Below are positions 35,365 to 42,905 of a stretch of DNA of 64,000 bases, one piece after another. The position numbers were made by a program, and so were the translations under genes. Positions within the stretch are counted from its first letter, which is position 1. Each line of letters begins with the position of its first letter. Origin of the DNA: Streptomyces calvus (GTDB lineage: Bacteria > Actinomycetota > Actinomycetes > Streptomycetales > Streptomycetaceae); NCBI RefSeq assembly GCF_006782915.1, contig NZ_VCNP01000055.1:1-64000 (forward strand), given 5' to 3'. The notes below the pieces were generated by a model. The model worked only from the letters and a program-made list of their open reading frames with translations. It was not told where the DNA came from and did not search any database.

Positions 35365-36446
35365 GAACCGCACTCGTCATCGGCACCGGACTCATCGGCA
35401 CGTCCGCCGCCCTCGCCCTGACCCGGCGGGGCGTCACCGTCCACCTCGCCGACCACGACCCCGAGCAGGCCCGTACGGCCGCCGCGCTCGGCGCCGGGAC
35501 GGACGCGGCGCCCGAGGGGCCCGTGGACCTGGCGATCGTCGCCGCCCCGCCCGCCCACGTGGCCGACGTGCTCGCCGACGCGATGCGGCGCGGGGTGGCC
35601 CGCGGCTACATCGACGTGGCCAGCGTCAAGGGCGGACCACGCCGCGAGCTGCTCGAACGCGGGCTGGACCTCGCGGCCTACATCGGCACCCACCCCATGT
35701 CGGGACGGGAGAAGTCCGGACCGCTGGCCGCCACCGGCGACCTCTTCGAGGGCCGGCCCTGGGTGCTCACCCCGACCCGGGACACCGACACCGAGGTGCT
35801 CAACCTCGCCCTCGAACTGGTCTCGCACTGCAGTGCCGTGCCCGTCGTCATGGACGCCGACGCCCACGACCGCGCCGTCGCCCTCGTCTCCCACATGCCC
35901 CACCTGGTCTCCAGCATGGTCGCCGCCCGCCTGGAGCACGCCGAGGAGGCCGCCGTACGGCTGTGCGGGCAGGGCATAAGGGACGTGACCCGGATCGCCG
36001 CCTCCGACCCCCGGATGTGGATCGACATCCTGTCCGCCAACCCCGGACCGGTCGCCGACCTGCTCACCGACGTCGCCGCCGACCTGGAGGAGACCGTGCG
36101 GGCCCTGCGCGCGCTGGAGTCCTCCGACGAGGACAAGCGCCGCGAGGGCGCCACGGGCATCGAGGACGTGCTGCGCCGCGGCAACGCCGGCCAGGTCCGC
36201 GTCCCCGGCAAGCACGGTTCCGCGCCGCGCGTCTACGAGGTCGTGGCGGTGCTCATCGACGACCAGCCCGGCCAGCTGGCCCGGATCTTCGCCGACGCCG
36301 GCCGCCTCGGCGTCAACATCGAGGACGTCCGCATCGAGCACGCCACCGGGCAGCAGGCCGGTCTGATCCAGCTGATGGTGGAGCCCAAGGCCGCTCCGGT
36401 GCTCACGGCGGGCCTGCGGGAGCGGGGCTGGGCGATCCGGCAGTGA
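35361..36446 (+). CDS. tyrA: Prephenate dehydrogenase with ACT domain
   Basis: 361 residues from ATG 35361. The N-terminal Rossmann motif is VIGTGLIGTSAALALTRRG. The catalytic part has GTHPMSGREKSGP near 115 and the SHMPHLVSSMVAARLEHAEE helix. A C-terminal ACT domain (about 288-355, starting VYEVVAVLIDDQPGQLARIF) suggests feedback control by an amino acid, presumably tyrosine. It converts prephenate to 4-hydroxyphenylpyruvate. Confidence 0.95.
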   Translation: MRTALVIGTGLIGTSAALALTRRGVTVHLADHDPEQARTAAALGAGTDAAPEGPVDLAIVAAPPAHVADVLADAMRRGVARGYIDVASVKGGPRRELLERGLDLAAYIGTHPMSGREKSGPLAATGDLFEGRPWVLTPTRDTDTEVLNLALELVSHCSAVPVVMDADAHDRAVALVSHMPHLVSSMVAARLEHAEEAAVRLCGQGIRDVTRIAASDPRMWIDILSANPGPVADLLTDVAADLEETVRALRALESSDEDKRREGATGIEDVLRRGNAGQVRVPGKHGSAPRVYEVVAVLIDDQPGQLARIFADAGRLGVNIEDVRIEHATGQQAGLIQLMVEPKAAPVLTAGLRERGWAIRQ

Positions 36447-36453
36447 CGGGCCC

Positions 36454-36475
36454 GGGCCCTTCCGCCGAAGGGCCC
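36454..36475 (+). terminator. terminator hairpin after tyrA
   Basis: A 9-bp perfect stem GGGCCCTTC/GAAGGGCCC has a four-base loop, eight bases after the tyrA stop. Confidence 0.75.
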
Positions 36476-36517
36476 GATCGTCCGCTTGTCGGAAGGGTCC
36501 CGGGGAGCCAGTAATCT

Positions 36518-36545
36518 GGTGCGGGGCGCATGCGCGCCCCGCACC
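36518..36545 (+). promoter_or_regulatory. strong hairpin in the cmk leader
   Basis: A 12-bp perfect stem (36518-36529 with 36534-36545) with loop ATGC lies 34 bases before the cmk start. It directly follows TAATCT (36512-36517), a good -10 hexamer, so the hairpin would form close to the 5' end of the message. It could protect the RNA or act in regulation. Confidence 0.6.
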
Positions 36546-36578
36546 CACCACCACACCGCACCAGGAAGGTGTTCCCCC

Positions 36579-37265
36579 GTGGAAAACGGCGCCGCCCAGC
36601 CCGTGATTGTCGCCATCGACGGCCCCTCCGGCACGGGCAAGTCGAGCACGTCGAAGGCCGTGGCGGCGCAGCTCGGCCTGAGCTACCTGGACACCGGCGC
36701 CCAGTACCGGGCGATCACCTGGTGGATGGTGAACAACGGCATCGACACCGACGACCCCTCCGCGATCGCCGCCGTGGCCGGCAAGCCCGAGATCGTCTCC
36801 GGCACCGACCCCGCGAGCCCGACCATCACCGTCGACGGCGTCGACGTGGCCGGCCCGATCCGTGAGCAGGACGTCACCTCCAAGGTCAGCGCGGTCAGCG
36901 CGGTGCCCGAGGTGCGGGCCCGGATCACCGAGCTGCAGCGCTCCATTGCCGCCTCCGCCGTCACCGGCATAGTGGTCGAGGGCCGCGACATCGGTACCAC
37001 CGTGCTGCCCGACGCCGACCTGAAGATCTTCCTGACCGCCTCCCCGGAGGCGCGGGCCGCCCGCCGCAGCGGCGAGCTGAAGGGCGCCGACGTCAACGCC
37101 ACCCGCGAGGCCCTGGCCAAGCGGGACGCGGCCGACTCCAGCCGCAAGACCTCCCCGCTGGCCAAGGCCGGCGACGCGGTCGAGGTGGACACCACCGACC
37201 TGACCCTGCCGCAGGTCATCGAGTGCGTCGTCACCCTCGTCGAGGAGAAGCGGGCCGGGAAGTGA
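36579..37265 (+). CDS. cmk: Cytidylate kinase
   Basis: 228 residues from GTG 36579 (AGGAAGG upstream). The P-loop is IDGPSGTGKSSTSKA at the N terminus; YLDTGAQYRAITWW near 38 is the CMP-binding region; VVEGRDIGTTVLPDADLKIF near 130 and the Arg-rich lid ASPEARAARRSGE follow. It phosphorylates CMP and dCMP. It overlaps the acyltransferase gene by four bases, and cmk-plsC-der forms one operon. Confidence 0.95.
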   Translation: MENGAAQPVIVAIDGPSGTGKSSTSKAVAAQLGLSYLDTGAQYRAITWWMVNNGIDTDDPSAIAAVAGKPEIVSGTDPASPTITVDGVDVAGPIREQDVTSKVSAVSAVPEVRARITELQRSIAASAVTGIVVEGRDIGTTVLPDADLKIFLTASPEARAARRSGELKGADVNATREALAKRDAADSSRKTSPLAKAGDAVEVDTTDLTLPQVIECVVTLVEEKRAGK

Positions 37266-37924
37266 CCGACGTTCCCTCGGTGCGCGGCGCCGAGGTCGGG
37301 CGCCGCATCGGCGTCGGCCTGATGTACGGGCTGTGGAAGCCGCGCGTGCTGGGCGCCTGGCGGGTGCCCGCCTCCGGCCCGGTGATCTTCGCCGTGAACC
37401 ACTCGCACAACATCGACGGCCCGATGGTCATGGGCGTGGCACCCCGGCCGACGCACTTCCTGATCAAGAAGGAGGCGTTCGTCGGCCCGCTGGACCCGTT
37501 CCTGACCGGCATCGGCCAGCTCAAGGTGGACCGCCACTCCACCGACCGCACGGCGATCGCGCGGGCGCTCGGCGTGCTGGAGCAGGGCGGCGTCCTCGGC
37601 ATCTTCCCCGAGGGCACCCGGGGCGAGGGCGACTTCGCCTCGCTGCGCGCGGGGCTCGCGTACTTCGCGGTGCGCAGCGGCGCGCCGATCGTGCCGGTGG
37701 CCGTGCTGGGAAGTTCCGAGCGCCGGGGACGGTTGATGAAGGGGCTGCCGCCGCTGCGCTCCCGCGTCGACGTCGTCTTCGGCGACCCGTTCGAGGCGGG
37801 CGACGGCAGCGGACGCCGCACGCGCAAGGCGCTGGACGAGGCGACCGAGCGCATCCAGAAGCAGCTCACCGCGCACCTGGAAAACGCCAGGCGCCTCACC
37901 GGGCGCCGAGCGACACTTGAGTAG
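37262..37924 (+). CDS. 1-acyl-sn-glycerol-3-phosphate acyltransferase family protein
   Basis: 220 residues from GTG 37262. The catalytic HX4D motif is in AVNHSHNIDGPMV near residue 45; the glycerol-phosphate-binding motif is FPEGTRGEGDF near 115; FLIKKEAF and VPVAVLGSSE are other PlsC-family blocks. It acylates lysophosphatidic acid or a related acceptor at the membrane. Translationally coupled to cmk. The cmk-plsC-der order recurs in actinobacteria. Confidence 0.92.
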   Translation: MTDVPSVRGAEVGRRIGVGLMYGLWKPRVLGAWRVPASGPVIFAVNHSHNIDGPMVMGVAPRPTHFLIKKEAFVGPLDPFLTGIGQLKVDRHSTDRTAIARALGVLEQGGVLGIFPEGTRGEGDFASLRAGLAYFAVRSGAPIVPVAVLGSSERRGRLMKGLPPLRSRVDVVFGDPFEAGDGSGRRTRKALDEATERIQKQLTAHLENARRLTGRRATLE

Positions 37925-37986
37925 TGGATCACCGCTGACTGCGGCGCTCCACCGATCACCACGATGAACGACGAGGTACGGACTTC

Positions 37987-39477
37987 ATGAACGACCACAT
38001 CCAGCCCGACGGCTCGGACGCGTACGAGGGTGCGCACGAGCACGACCACGGGGCGCTGGGCGATGCCGAGTTCGCGGAGTTCCTGGAGCTCGCCGCGGAG
38101 GAGGGCTTCGACCTCGAGGACGTCGAGGGCGCCATCGAGGCGGCCGGACACGGTCCGCTGCCGGTGCTCGCCGTCGTCGGCCGGCCCAATGTCGGCAAGT
38201 CGACCCTGGTGAACCGCATCATCGGCCGCCGCGAGGCGGTCGTCGAGGACAAGCCGGGCGTCACCCGCGACCGCGTCACCTACGAGGCCGAGTGGGCGGG
38301 CCGCCGCTTCAAGGTCGTCGACACCGGCGGCTGGGAGCAGGACGTCCTCGGCATCGACGCCTCCGTGGCCGCGCAGGCCGAGTACGCCATCGAGGCCGCC
38401 GACGCGGTGGTCTTCGTCGTGGACGCCAAGGTCGGCGCGACCGACACCGACGAGGCCGTGGTCCGGCTGCTGCGCAAGGCCGGCAAGCCGGTCGTGCTGT
38501 GCGCCAACAAGGTGGACGGCCCGAGCGGCGAGGCCGACGCCGCCTACCTGTGGTCCCTGGGCCTGGGCGAGCCCTACCCGGTCTCCGCGCTGCACGGCCG
38601 CGGCACCGGCGACATGCTGGACCAGGTCCTCGAGGTGCTGCCGGAGGCCCCGGCGCAGACCTTCGGCGGCGCCGTCGGCGGACCGCGCCGGGTCGCCCTG
38701 ATCGGCCGCCCGAACGTCGGCAAGTCCTCGCTGCTGAACAAGGTCGCGGGCGAGGAGCGGGTCGTCGTCAACGAACTCGCCGGCACCACCCGCGACCCGG
38801 TCGACGAGATGATCGAACTCGGCGGCAAGACCTGGAAGTTCGTCGACACGGCGGGCATCCGCAAGCGCGTCCACCTCCAGCAGGGCGCCGACTACTACGC
38901 CTCGCTGCGCACCGCCGCCGCCGTCGAGAAGGCGGAGGTGGCCGTCGTCCTGATCGACGCCGCCGACTCCATCTCGGTGCAGGACCAGCGCATCGTCACC
39001 ATGGCCGTGGAGGCGGGCCGCGCGCTCGTCCTCGCGTACAACAAGTGGGACACCCTCGACGAGGAGCGCCGCTACTACCTGGAGCGGGAGATCGAGACCG
39101 AGCTCGGCCAGGTGGCGTGGGCGCCGCGGGTGAACGTCTCGGCGCGCACCGGCCGCCACATGGAGAAGCTGGTCCCGGCCATCGAGACGGCCCTGGAGGG
39201 CTGGGAGACCCGGGTGCCGACCGGCCGTCTGAACGCCTTCCTCGGCGAGCTGGTGGCCGCCCATCCGCACCCGGTGCGGGGCGGCAAGCAGCCGCGCATC
39301 CTGTTCGGCACCCAGGCGGGCACCCGGCCGCCGCGGTTCGTGCTGTTCGCCTCCGGCTTCATCGAGGCGGGCTACCGGCGCTTCATCGAGCGCCGGCTGC
39401 GCGAGGAGTTCGGCTTCGAGGGCACGCCGATCCACATCTCGGTGCGGGTGCGCGAGAAGCGCGGCAAGAAGAAGTAG
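37987..39477 (+). CDS. der: GTPase Der (EngA), ribosome assembly
   Basis: 496 residues from ATG 37987. An acidic, His-rich extension of about 55 residues precedes two tandem G domains. G1 motifs are GRPNVGKSTLVNR near 63 and GRPNVGKSSLLNK near 240; switch segments contain GVTRD and GTTRDPVD; the NKXD motifs are NKVDG and NKWDT. A KH-like domain ends the protein with a Lys/Arg tail. Der binds the 50S subunit and is essential in most bacteria. Confidence 0.96.
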   Translation: MNDHIQPDGSDAYEGAHEHDHGALGDAEFAEFLELAAEEGFDLEDVEGAIEAAGHGPLPVLAVVGRPNVGKSTLVNRIIGRREAVVEDKPGVTRDRVTYEAEWAGRRFKVVDTGGWEQDVLGIDASVAAQAEYAIEAADAVVFVVDAKVGATDTDEAVVRLLRKAGKPVVLCANKVDGPSGEADAAYLWSLGLGEPYPVSALHGRGTGDMLDQVLEVLPEAPAQTFGGAVGGPRRVALIGRPNVGKSSLLNKVAGEERVVVNELAGTTRDPVDEMIELGGKTWKFVDTAGIRKRVHLQQGADYYASLRTAAAVEKAEVAVVLIDAADSISVQDQRIVTMAVEAGRALVLAYNKWDTLDEERRYYLEREIETELGQVAWAPRVNVSARTGRHMEKLVPAIETALEGWETRVPTGRLNAFLGELVAAHPHPVRGGKQPRILFGTQAGTRPPRFVLFASGFIEAGYRRFIERRLREEFGFEGTPIHISVRVREKRGKKK

Positions 39478-39491
39478 CGAACGGCCGACAC

Positions 39492-39530
39492 GGTGAGGGG
39501 GCGGTCCCGCCACGGGACCGCCCCCTCACC
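39492..39530. terminator. 18-bp perfect-stem bidirectional terminator
   Basis: An 18-bp perfect stem (39492-39509 with 39513-39530) closes a three-base loop between the convergent ends of der and the next minus-strand gene. It is among the strongest hairpins in the window. Confidence 0.9.
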
Positions 39531-39548
39531 CTGTCCGTCGTGCCGCGG

Positions 39549-39968
39549 TCAGGCGCCTCTGCGCGGAGCCGGTGGCAGTCCGGCCGGCACGTGGTGCATC
39601 CCGGAGGTGCTGCGGCCGACCGTGCCGACCCGCTGCCACTGCGGCTGCTGGCCGGTGCCCTGCCGGGTGCTGCCCGCCCCCGCCCCATAGCCGCCGTACG
39701 CACCGCTCACCAGGGAGGCGCCGAAGGTCCCGGGGCTGTGACCGCCGTACGAGCCGGTACTGCGCGGGATGTTGCCGAAGGCGGTGAAGCCCAGGTCCTC
39801 CTCGCCGCTGCGGTCACCCGGCAGCGAGCGGAAGGACTTGACGTACTCGGTGTAGAGGGCGTCGTAGATCGGCGTGGCCGAGGGGCCGCTCCGGGAGTCC
39901 TGCGCCGGGCGCACGGGGGCGGGAACCGAGGCGAGGGGCTGGCGGCGGGGAGCGTCATATGCGTGCAC
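39549..39968 (-). CDS. Conserved hypothetical, low-complexity C terminus
   Basis: 139 residues from GTG 39968. An ordered-looking segment ATPIYDALYTEYVKSFRSLP (about 31-50) is followed by GEEDLGFTAFGNIPRSTGSY and a Gly/Tyr/Ser-rich tail. It looks like a streptomycete-specific family (the TPIYD motif recalls DUF6643-type proteins, from memory and unsure). No membrane segment or signal peptide. Function unknown. Confidence 0.7.
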   Translation of the reverse strand: MHAYDAPRRQPLASVPAPVRPAQDSRSGPSATPIYDALYTEYVKSFRSLPGDRSGEEDLGFTAFGNIPRSTGSYGGHSPGTFGASLVSGAYGGYGAGAGSTRQGTGQQPQWQRVGTVGRSTSGMHHVPAGLPPAPRRGA

Positions 39969-40056
39969 GTATGTCCAAACGACCCCGTGGCGCGAGGGAT
40001 GCGGTCCTTTTGTGCCTTTCGCCGGTCGCCGGGTCGCCGGGGGAGCGCCGGGCCGG

Positions 40057-40839
40057 TCAGAGGCCGGCGAGCGGCAGCGTGGCGGCGACCAGCTTGCCGT
40101 TGGCCGCCGCCTTGTCCAGCGCGTCGCGCAGCAGGTCCTCGCGCGGCTGGCGGCCGATGGAGCCGACCGGGGCGGCGAACATCAGCACGTGCCGGAGCTT
40201 GTTGGCGGCCGTCCGCCAGCCGTCGGTGACCTGCAGCGGCTGGTGCGCCTGCCACCACGCCACCGGGCTGCCGCCGTGGGGGCTGGGCTGGAGCACGGCG
40301 TGCAGCTGTCCCGCGGCGAGCAGGACCGACCAGCCGTGCAACGCCGGCGGTACGGACGCGAGTTCGGTCAGCGGCATGAAGCCCTGCTCGATCAGCAGCG
40401 GCAGGAAGTCGTCGCCGGCCCCCAGGGAGCCGGGCCGCGCGACGGGCGCGGTCGGCTCCACGACCAGGGCCGGGTGCAGTTCCCCGGCGATCAGGACCAG
40501 TCCGCTGGTGACCCCGAGCACGGCCTGCTGCGGGGCCGCGTTCACCGGTTCCGGCGCCGGGGCCTGACCGCCGATGGCCCGCACGGCGCCCTGGAGCTGC
40601 TCCTCGGTGACCTGGACGACCTGCGAGGGCAGGCAGGTGGCGTGGGCGAAGGCGAGTACAGCGGTCTCGTCCCCGATGAACAGGACGGTGCTGGTGCGCT
40701 CCTGCGCCGGGTCGCCCGGGGTGCGGCAGGAGGTGCAGTCGTAACTGCCCGGGGCGGACTCTCCGACGAGCAGGCGGTCTGCTTCTTCGTCGCCGATCTC
40801 GGCGCGTACCTCGTCGCTGACGTCGAGCATGCGCGGCAC
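40057..40839 (-). CDS. Conserved hypothetical protein
   Basis: 260 residues from GTG 40839, chosen for GGGAG six bases upstream; ATG 40830 is the alternative. The protein has a mixed alpha/beta look without membrane spans: DVSDEVRAEIGDEEADRLLV at the start, a CTSC pair near residue 36, the TSGLVLIAGELHPALVVEP strand region and a Gly/Trp-rich GWRTAANKLRHVLMFAAP near 210. I do not recognise the family; it appears actinobacterial. It is divergent from the rpf gene. Confidence 0.72.
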   Translation of the reverse strand: MPRMLDVSDEVRAEIGDEEADRLLVGESAPGSYDCTSCRTPGDPAQERTSTVLFIGDETAVLAFAHATCLPSQVVQVTEEQLQGAVRAIGGQAPAPEPVNAAPQQAVLGVTSGLVLIAGELHPALVVEPTAPVARPGSLGAGDDFLPLLIEQGFMPLTELASVPPALHGWSVLLAAGQLHAVLQPSPHGGSPVAWWQAHQPLQVTDGWRTAANKLRHVLMFAAPVGSIGRQPREDLLRDALDKAAANGKLVAATLPLAGL

Positions 40840-41376
40840 GGGTGGCTCCCTCGGGATGCGGTGCGTGGCGAGGCCGGGTGGCGCCCGGCCCGTGGTCCGG
40901 GTGGGTCCCCGGCTCATGAAGAAGACAACGGGCGATCTGTGGCGGGAGTCACGCCCCAGGGCGAACGGAATCGAACCATCCGACGCGCACGGTCACGACC
41001 GGCGCGGAACCAGCCACTCCATGTCAACTCGCCGTGTACGCAATGTCGTTGAACGGGTGAGGTGTCTCACAGGTTTACGGATGTCCTGGTCGACAAATCC
41101 GGAAATCAGCGAATGAAATGGGTGGCCGAAAATCGCTGCTACCTAGGGTAAGGCACAACTGGCCTGGCACGACAGGCGGTTGGTTGATCAGGGGCCCGGC
41201 CGCTCCCTAGATTCCTCCGCCGTGTGCAGCGAGCACCGCTCGGGTACGTCCGCCGACCGCACGAACAGCACCACCGCACGACCCGACGGCGGACGGGGCG
41301 ACCGCGGCTCACGCGCCCCATGGCGCGGCGAGCGGCGTTCCGCCTCGGGGCCCCGAGTCCTCGGGAAGGGACCTAC
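40840..41376. other. 537-bp intergenic region upstream of the rpf gene
   Basis: No gene seen. It contains a CRP-like palindrome (41057-41070, separate entry), an A/T-richer stretch (41085-41150), a possible -10 TAGGGT at 41144-41149 without a matching -35, and the GGGAAGGG ribosome site just before 41377. The c-di-AMP (ydaO) riboswitch known upstream of S. coelicolor rpfA was looked for and its conserved core was not found. Confidence 0.6.
41057..41070. promoter_or_regulatory. CRP-like site GTGA-N6-TCAC
   Basis: GTGAGGTGTCTCAC is an exact match to the CRP/Crp half-site pattern GTGA-N6-TCAC. It lies 307 bp before the rpf start and 218 bp before the divergent hypothetical gene. Crp controls rpfA in mycobacteria and affects germination in Streptomyces, so a link to the Rpf gene is plausible. 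Confidence 0.55.
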
Positions 41377-42069
41377 ATGTCCGAATGTGCCGACAACACC
41401 CGCGACACCGCCCGTAGGACCCGCACGGCGGCGGTCCTGGCCGGCGCGGCGCTGCTCGCGCCGCTGGGCCTGCTGGCCGCCACCGGGAACGCCGCGGCGG
41501 CGGACGGCGGGGTGTGGGACCGCATCGCACAGTGCGAGAGCGGCGGCAACTGGCACATCAACACCGGCAACGGCTACTACGGCGGACTGCAGTTCTCCGC
41601 CTCCACCTGGCGCGCCTACGGCGGCACGGCCTACGCGCCGACGGCCGACCGGGCCACCAGGTCCCAGCAGATCGCCGTGGCCACGAAGGTCCAGCGCGCC
41701 CAGGGCTGGGGCGCGTGGCCGACCTGCTCGGCCCGCGCGGGTGCGTCGGGCGACGCACCCGCCACGGGCTCGGGGAGCGCGCGCACGACCCCGTCGGAGC
41801 CCTCGAGGACGACGGAGTCCTCGAAGCCCGCACGGCCGTCGGCACCCGTGACCCCGGCGGACCCGTCCCGGCAGACCGGCCCCGCCCGGGCCGCCGGGCA
41901 CACGGACCGGGGCGCCTCGCGCGGGGAGTACACCGTCCGTGCGGGCGACACGCTGAGCGGCATCGCCGCCCGGCACGGCGTGAGCTGGCAGCGCCTGTAC
42001 GAGGCCAACCGGTCCGTCGTCGGCGACGACCCCGACGTGATCGTGCCCGGACAGCGCCTCGACGTCTGA
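41377..42069 (+). CDS. Secreted resuscitation-promoting factor with LysM domain
   Basis: 230 residues from ATG 41377 (GGGAAGGG upstream); the longer frame from 41224 is rejected. A signal peptide covers residues 1-40 (AAVLAGAALLAPLGLLAATG, cleavage after AAA). The Rpf transglycosylase-like domain (about 41-115) has GVWDRIAQCESGGNWHINTG with the catalytic Glu, YYGGLQFSASTWRAYGG and the paired Cys. A Thr/Ser/Pro-rich linker follows, then a C-terminal LysM (about 185-229, YTVRAGDTLSGIAARHGVSW). It cleaves spore or cell-wall peptidoglycan during germination and growth. Confidence 0.94.
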   Translation: MSECADNTRDTARRTRTAAVLAGAALLAPLGLLAATGNAAAADGGVWDRIAQCESGGNWHINTGNGYYGGLQFSASTWRAYGGTAYAPTADRATRSQQIAVATKVQRAQGWGAWPTCSARAGASGDAPATGSGSARTTPSEPSRTTESSKPARPSAPVTPADPSRQTGPARAAGHTDRGASRGEYTVRAGDTLSGIAARHGVSWQRLYEANRSVVGDDPDVIVPGQRLDV

Positions 42070-42093
42070 GCCGCTGCCGCACCCGGCACACGG

Positions 42094-42117
42094 GGCCCCG
42101 TCCGACCGGACGGGGCC
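42094..42117 (+). terminator. terminator hairpin after rpf
   Basis: A 10-bp perfect stem GGCCCCGTCC/GGACGGGGCC has a four-base loop, followed by TTC, 24 bases after the rpf stop. Confidence 0.8.
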
Positions 42118-42122
42118 TTCCG

Positions 42123-42220
42123 CCGTACTGCCGTACCGCGTGCCGCCGTGCCGCCGTGCCGCCGTGCCGTCGTGCCGCCGTGCCGCCGTGCCGCAGTACC
42201 GCCGTGCCGCCGTACCGCCG
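42123..42220 (+). repeat. 8-bp tandem repeats (CCGCCGTG type)
   Basis: About twelve consecutive copies of an octamer CCGCCGTG, with CCGTACCG-type variants, fill the gap between the rpf terminator and the 3' end of livF. The unit is too short and the array too regular for CRISPR. A slippage-prone spacer. Confidence 0.85.
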
Positions 42221-42233
42221 CTCCGGGACCGCG

Positions 42234-42905
42234 TCACGGCCGCTCCGCCGACGTCCCGGACCGGCCGTCGAGTTCGCCCGCCTCCCCGGCGAACACCACC
42301 GAGCCGCGGCGCAGCACGTACACGAACGCCGGACGACCGAGCAGCGGCGCGGGCGGCAGCCGCTGCTCGGCGACGACCACGCACGCGTCGAGCGCCGCCA
42401 GCAGCGCGTACGTGCGGGCCGCGACCGCCGGGGACAGGCCCTGCGCGGGCTCGTCGACGAGCACCACGCGCGCGCGGGCGAGCAGCGCCCGCGACAGGGC
42501 CAGCATGCGCTGCTCGCCGCCGGAGAGGGTGCCGGCCCGGCGCTCCAGCAGCAGCCGCAGCGCCGGGTAGGCGGCGAGGGCGGGCTCGGGGTCGGGCGCG
42601 GTGAGGGCGAGGTTCTCGCGCACGGTGAGGGAGCCGAAGACGGCCTGCCGCTCCGGTACCAGGCACAGCCCGCGCCGGGCCCGCTCGTGCGCCGGTACGC
42701 CGGTCACGTCCGCACCGTCCCACCGCACCGACCCGCCGGACAGCGGCACGGCGCCGGCCAGCGCGCGCAGCACGGTCGTGCGGCCGGAGCCGTTGCGGCC
42801 CAGGAGCACGGTGAGCCCGGGGCCCGGGGCGGCCAGGGTGACGCCGTGCAGGGCCTCCAGCGGGCCGTACCGCACGCGCGCGTGGTGCAGCGAGACGAGC
42901 GTCAC
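42234..42905 (-). CDS. livF: Branched-chain-type ABC transporter ATP-binding protein LivF
   Basis: 223 residues from GTG 42905, overlapping the LivHMG fusion stop by four bases. Walker A is LLGRNGSGRTTVLRAL (Arg where Lys is usual, so GSGRTT rather than GSGKTT), the signature is TLSGGEQRMLALSRAL, and Walker B is VVLVDEPAQGLSP. The ERQAVFGSLTVRENL segment is typical of LivF. The Lys-to-Arg change in the P-loop may weaken ATP hydrolysis. Shorter than the common 235 residues. Confidence 0.9.
   Translation of the reverse strand: MTLVSLHHARVRYGPLEALHGVTLAAPGPGLTVLLGRNGSGRTTVLRALAGAVPLSGGSVRWDGADVTGVPAHERARRGLCLVPERQAVFGSLTVRENLALTAPDPEPALAAYPALRLLLERRAGTLSGGEQRMLALSRALLARARVVLVDEPAQGLSPAVAARTYALLAALDACVVVAEQRLPPAPLLGRPAFVYVLRRGSVVFAGEAGELDGRSGTSAERP

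Noticed and set aside
40930..41376. c-di-AMP (ydaO) riboswitch upstream of the rpf gene
   Set aside because: The conserved core segments expected from the S. coelicolor rpfA leader (GGGGTGAA and CCGACAGCTAACC-type) are not present.
42123..42220. Possible CRISPR-like array
   Set aside because: The unit is 8 bp with no spacers between copies, so it is a simple tandem repeat.
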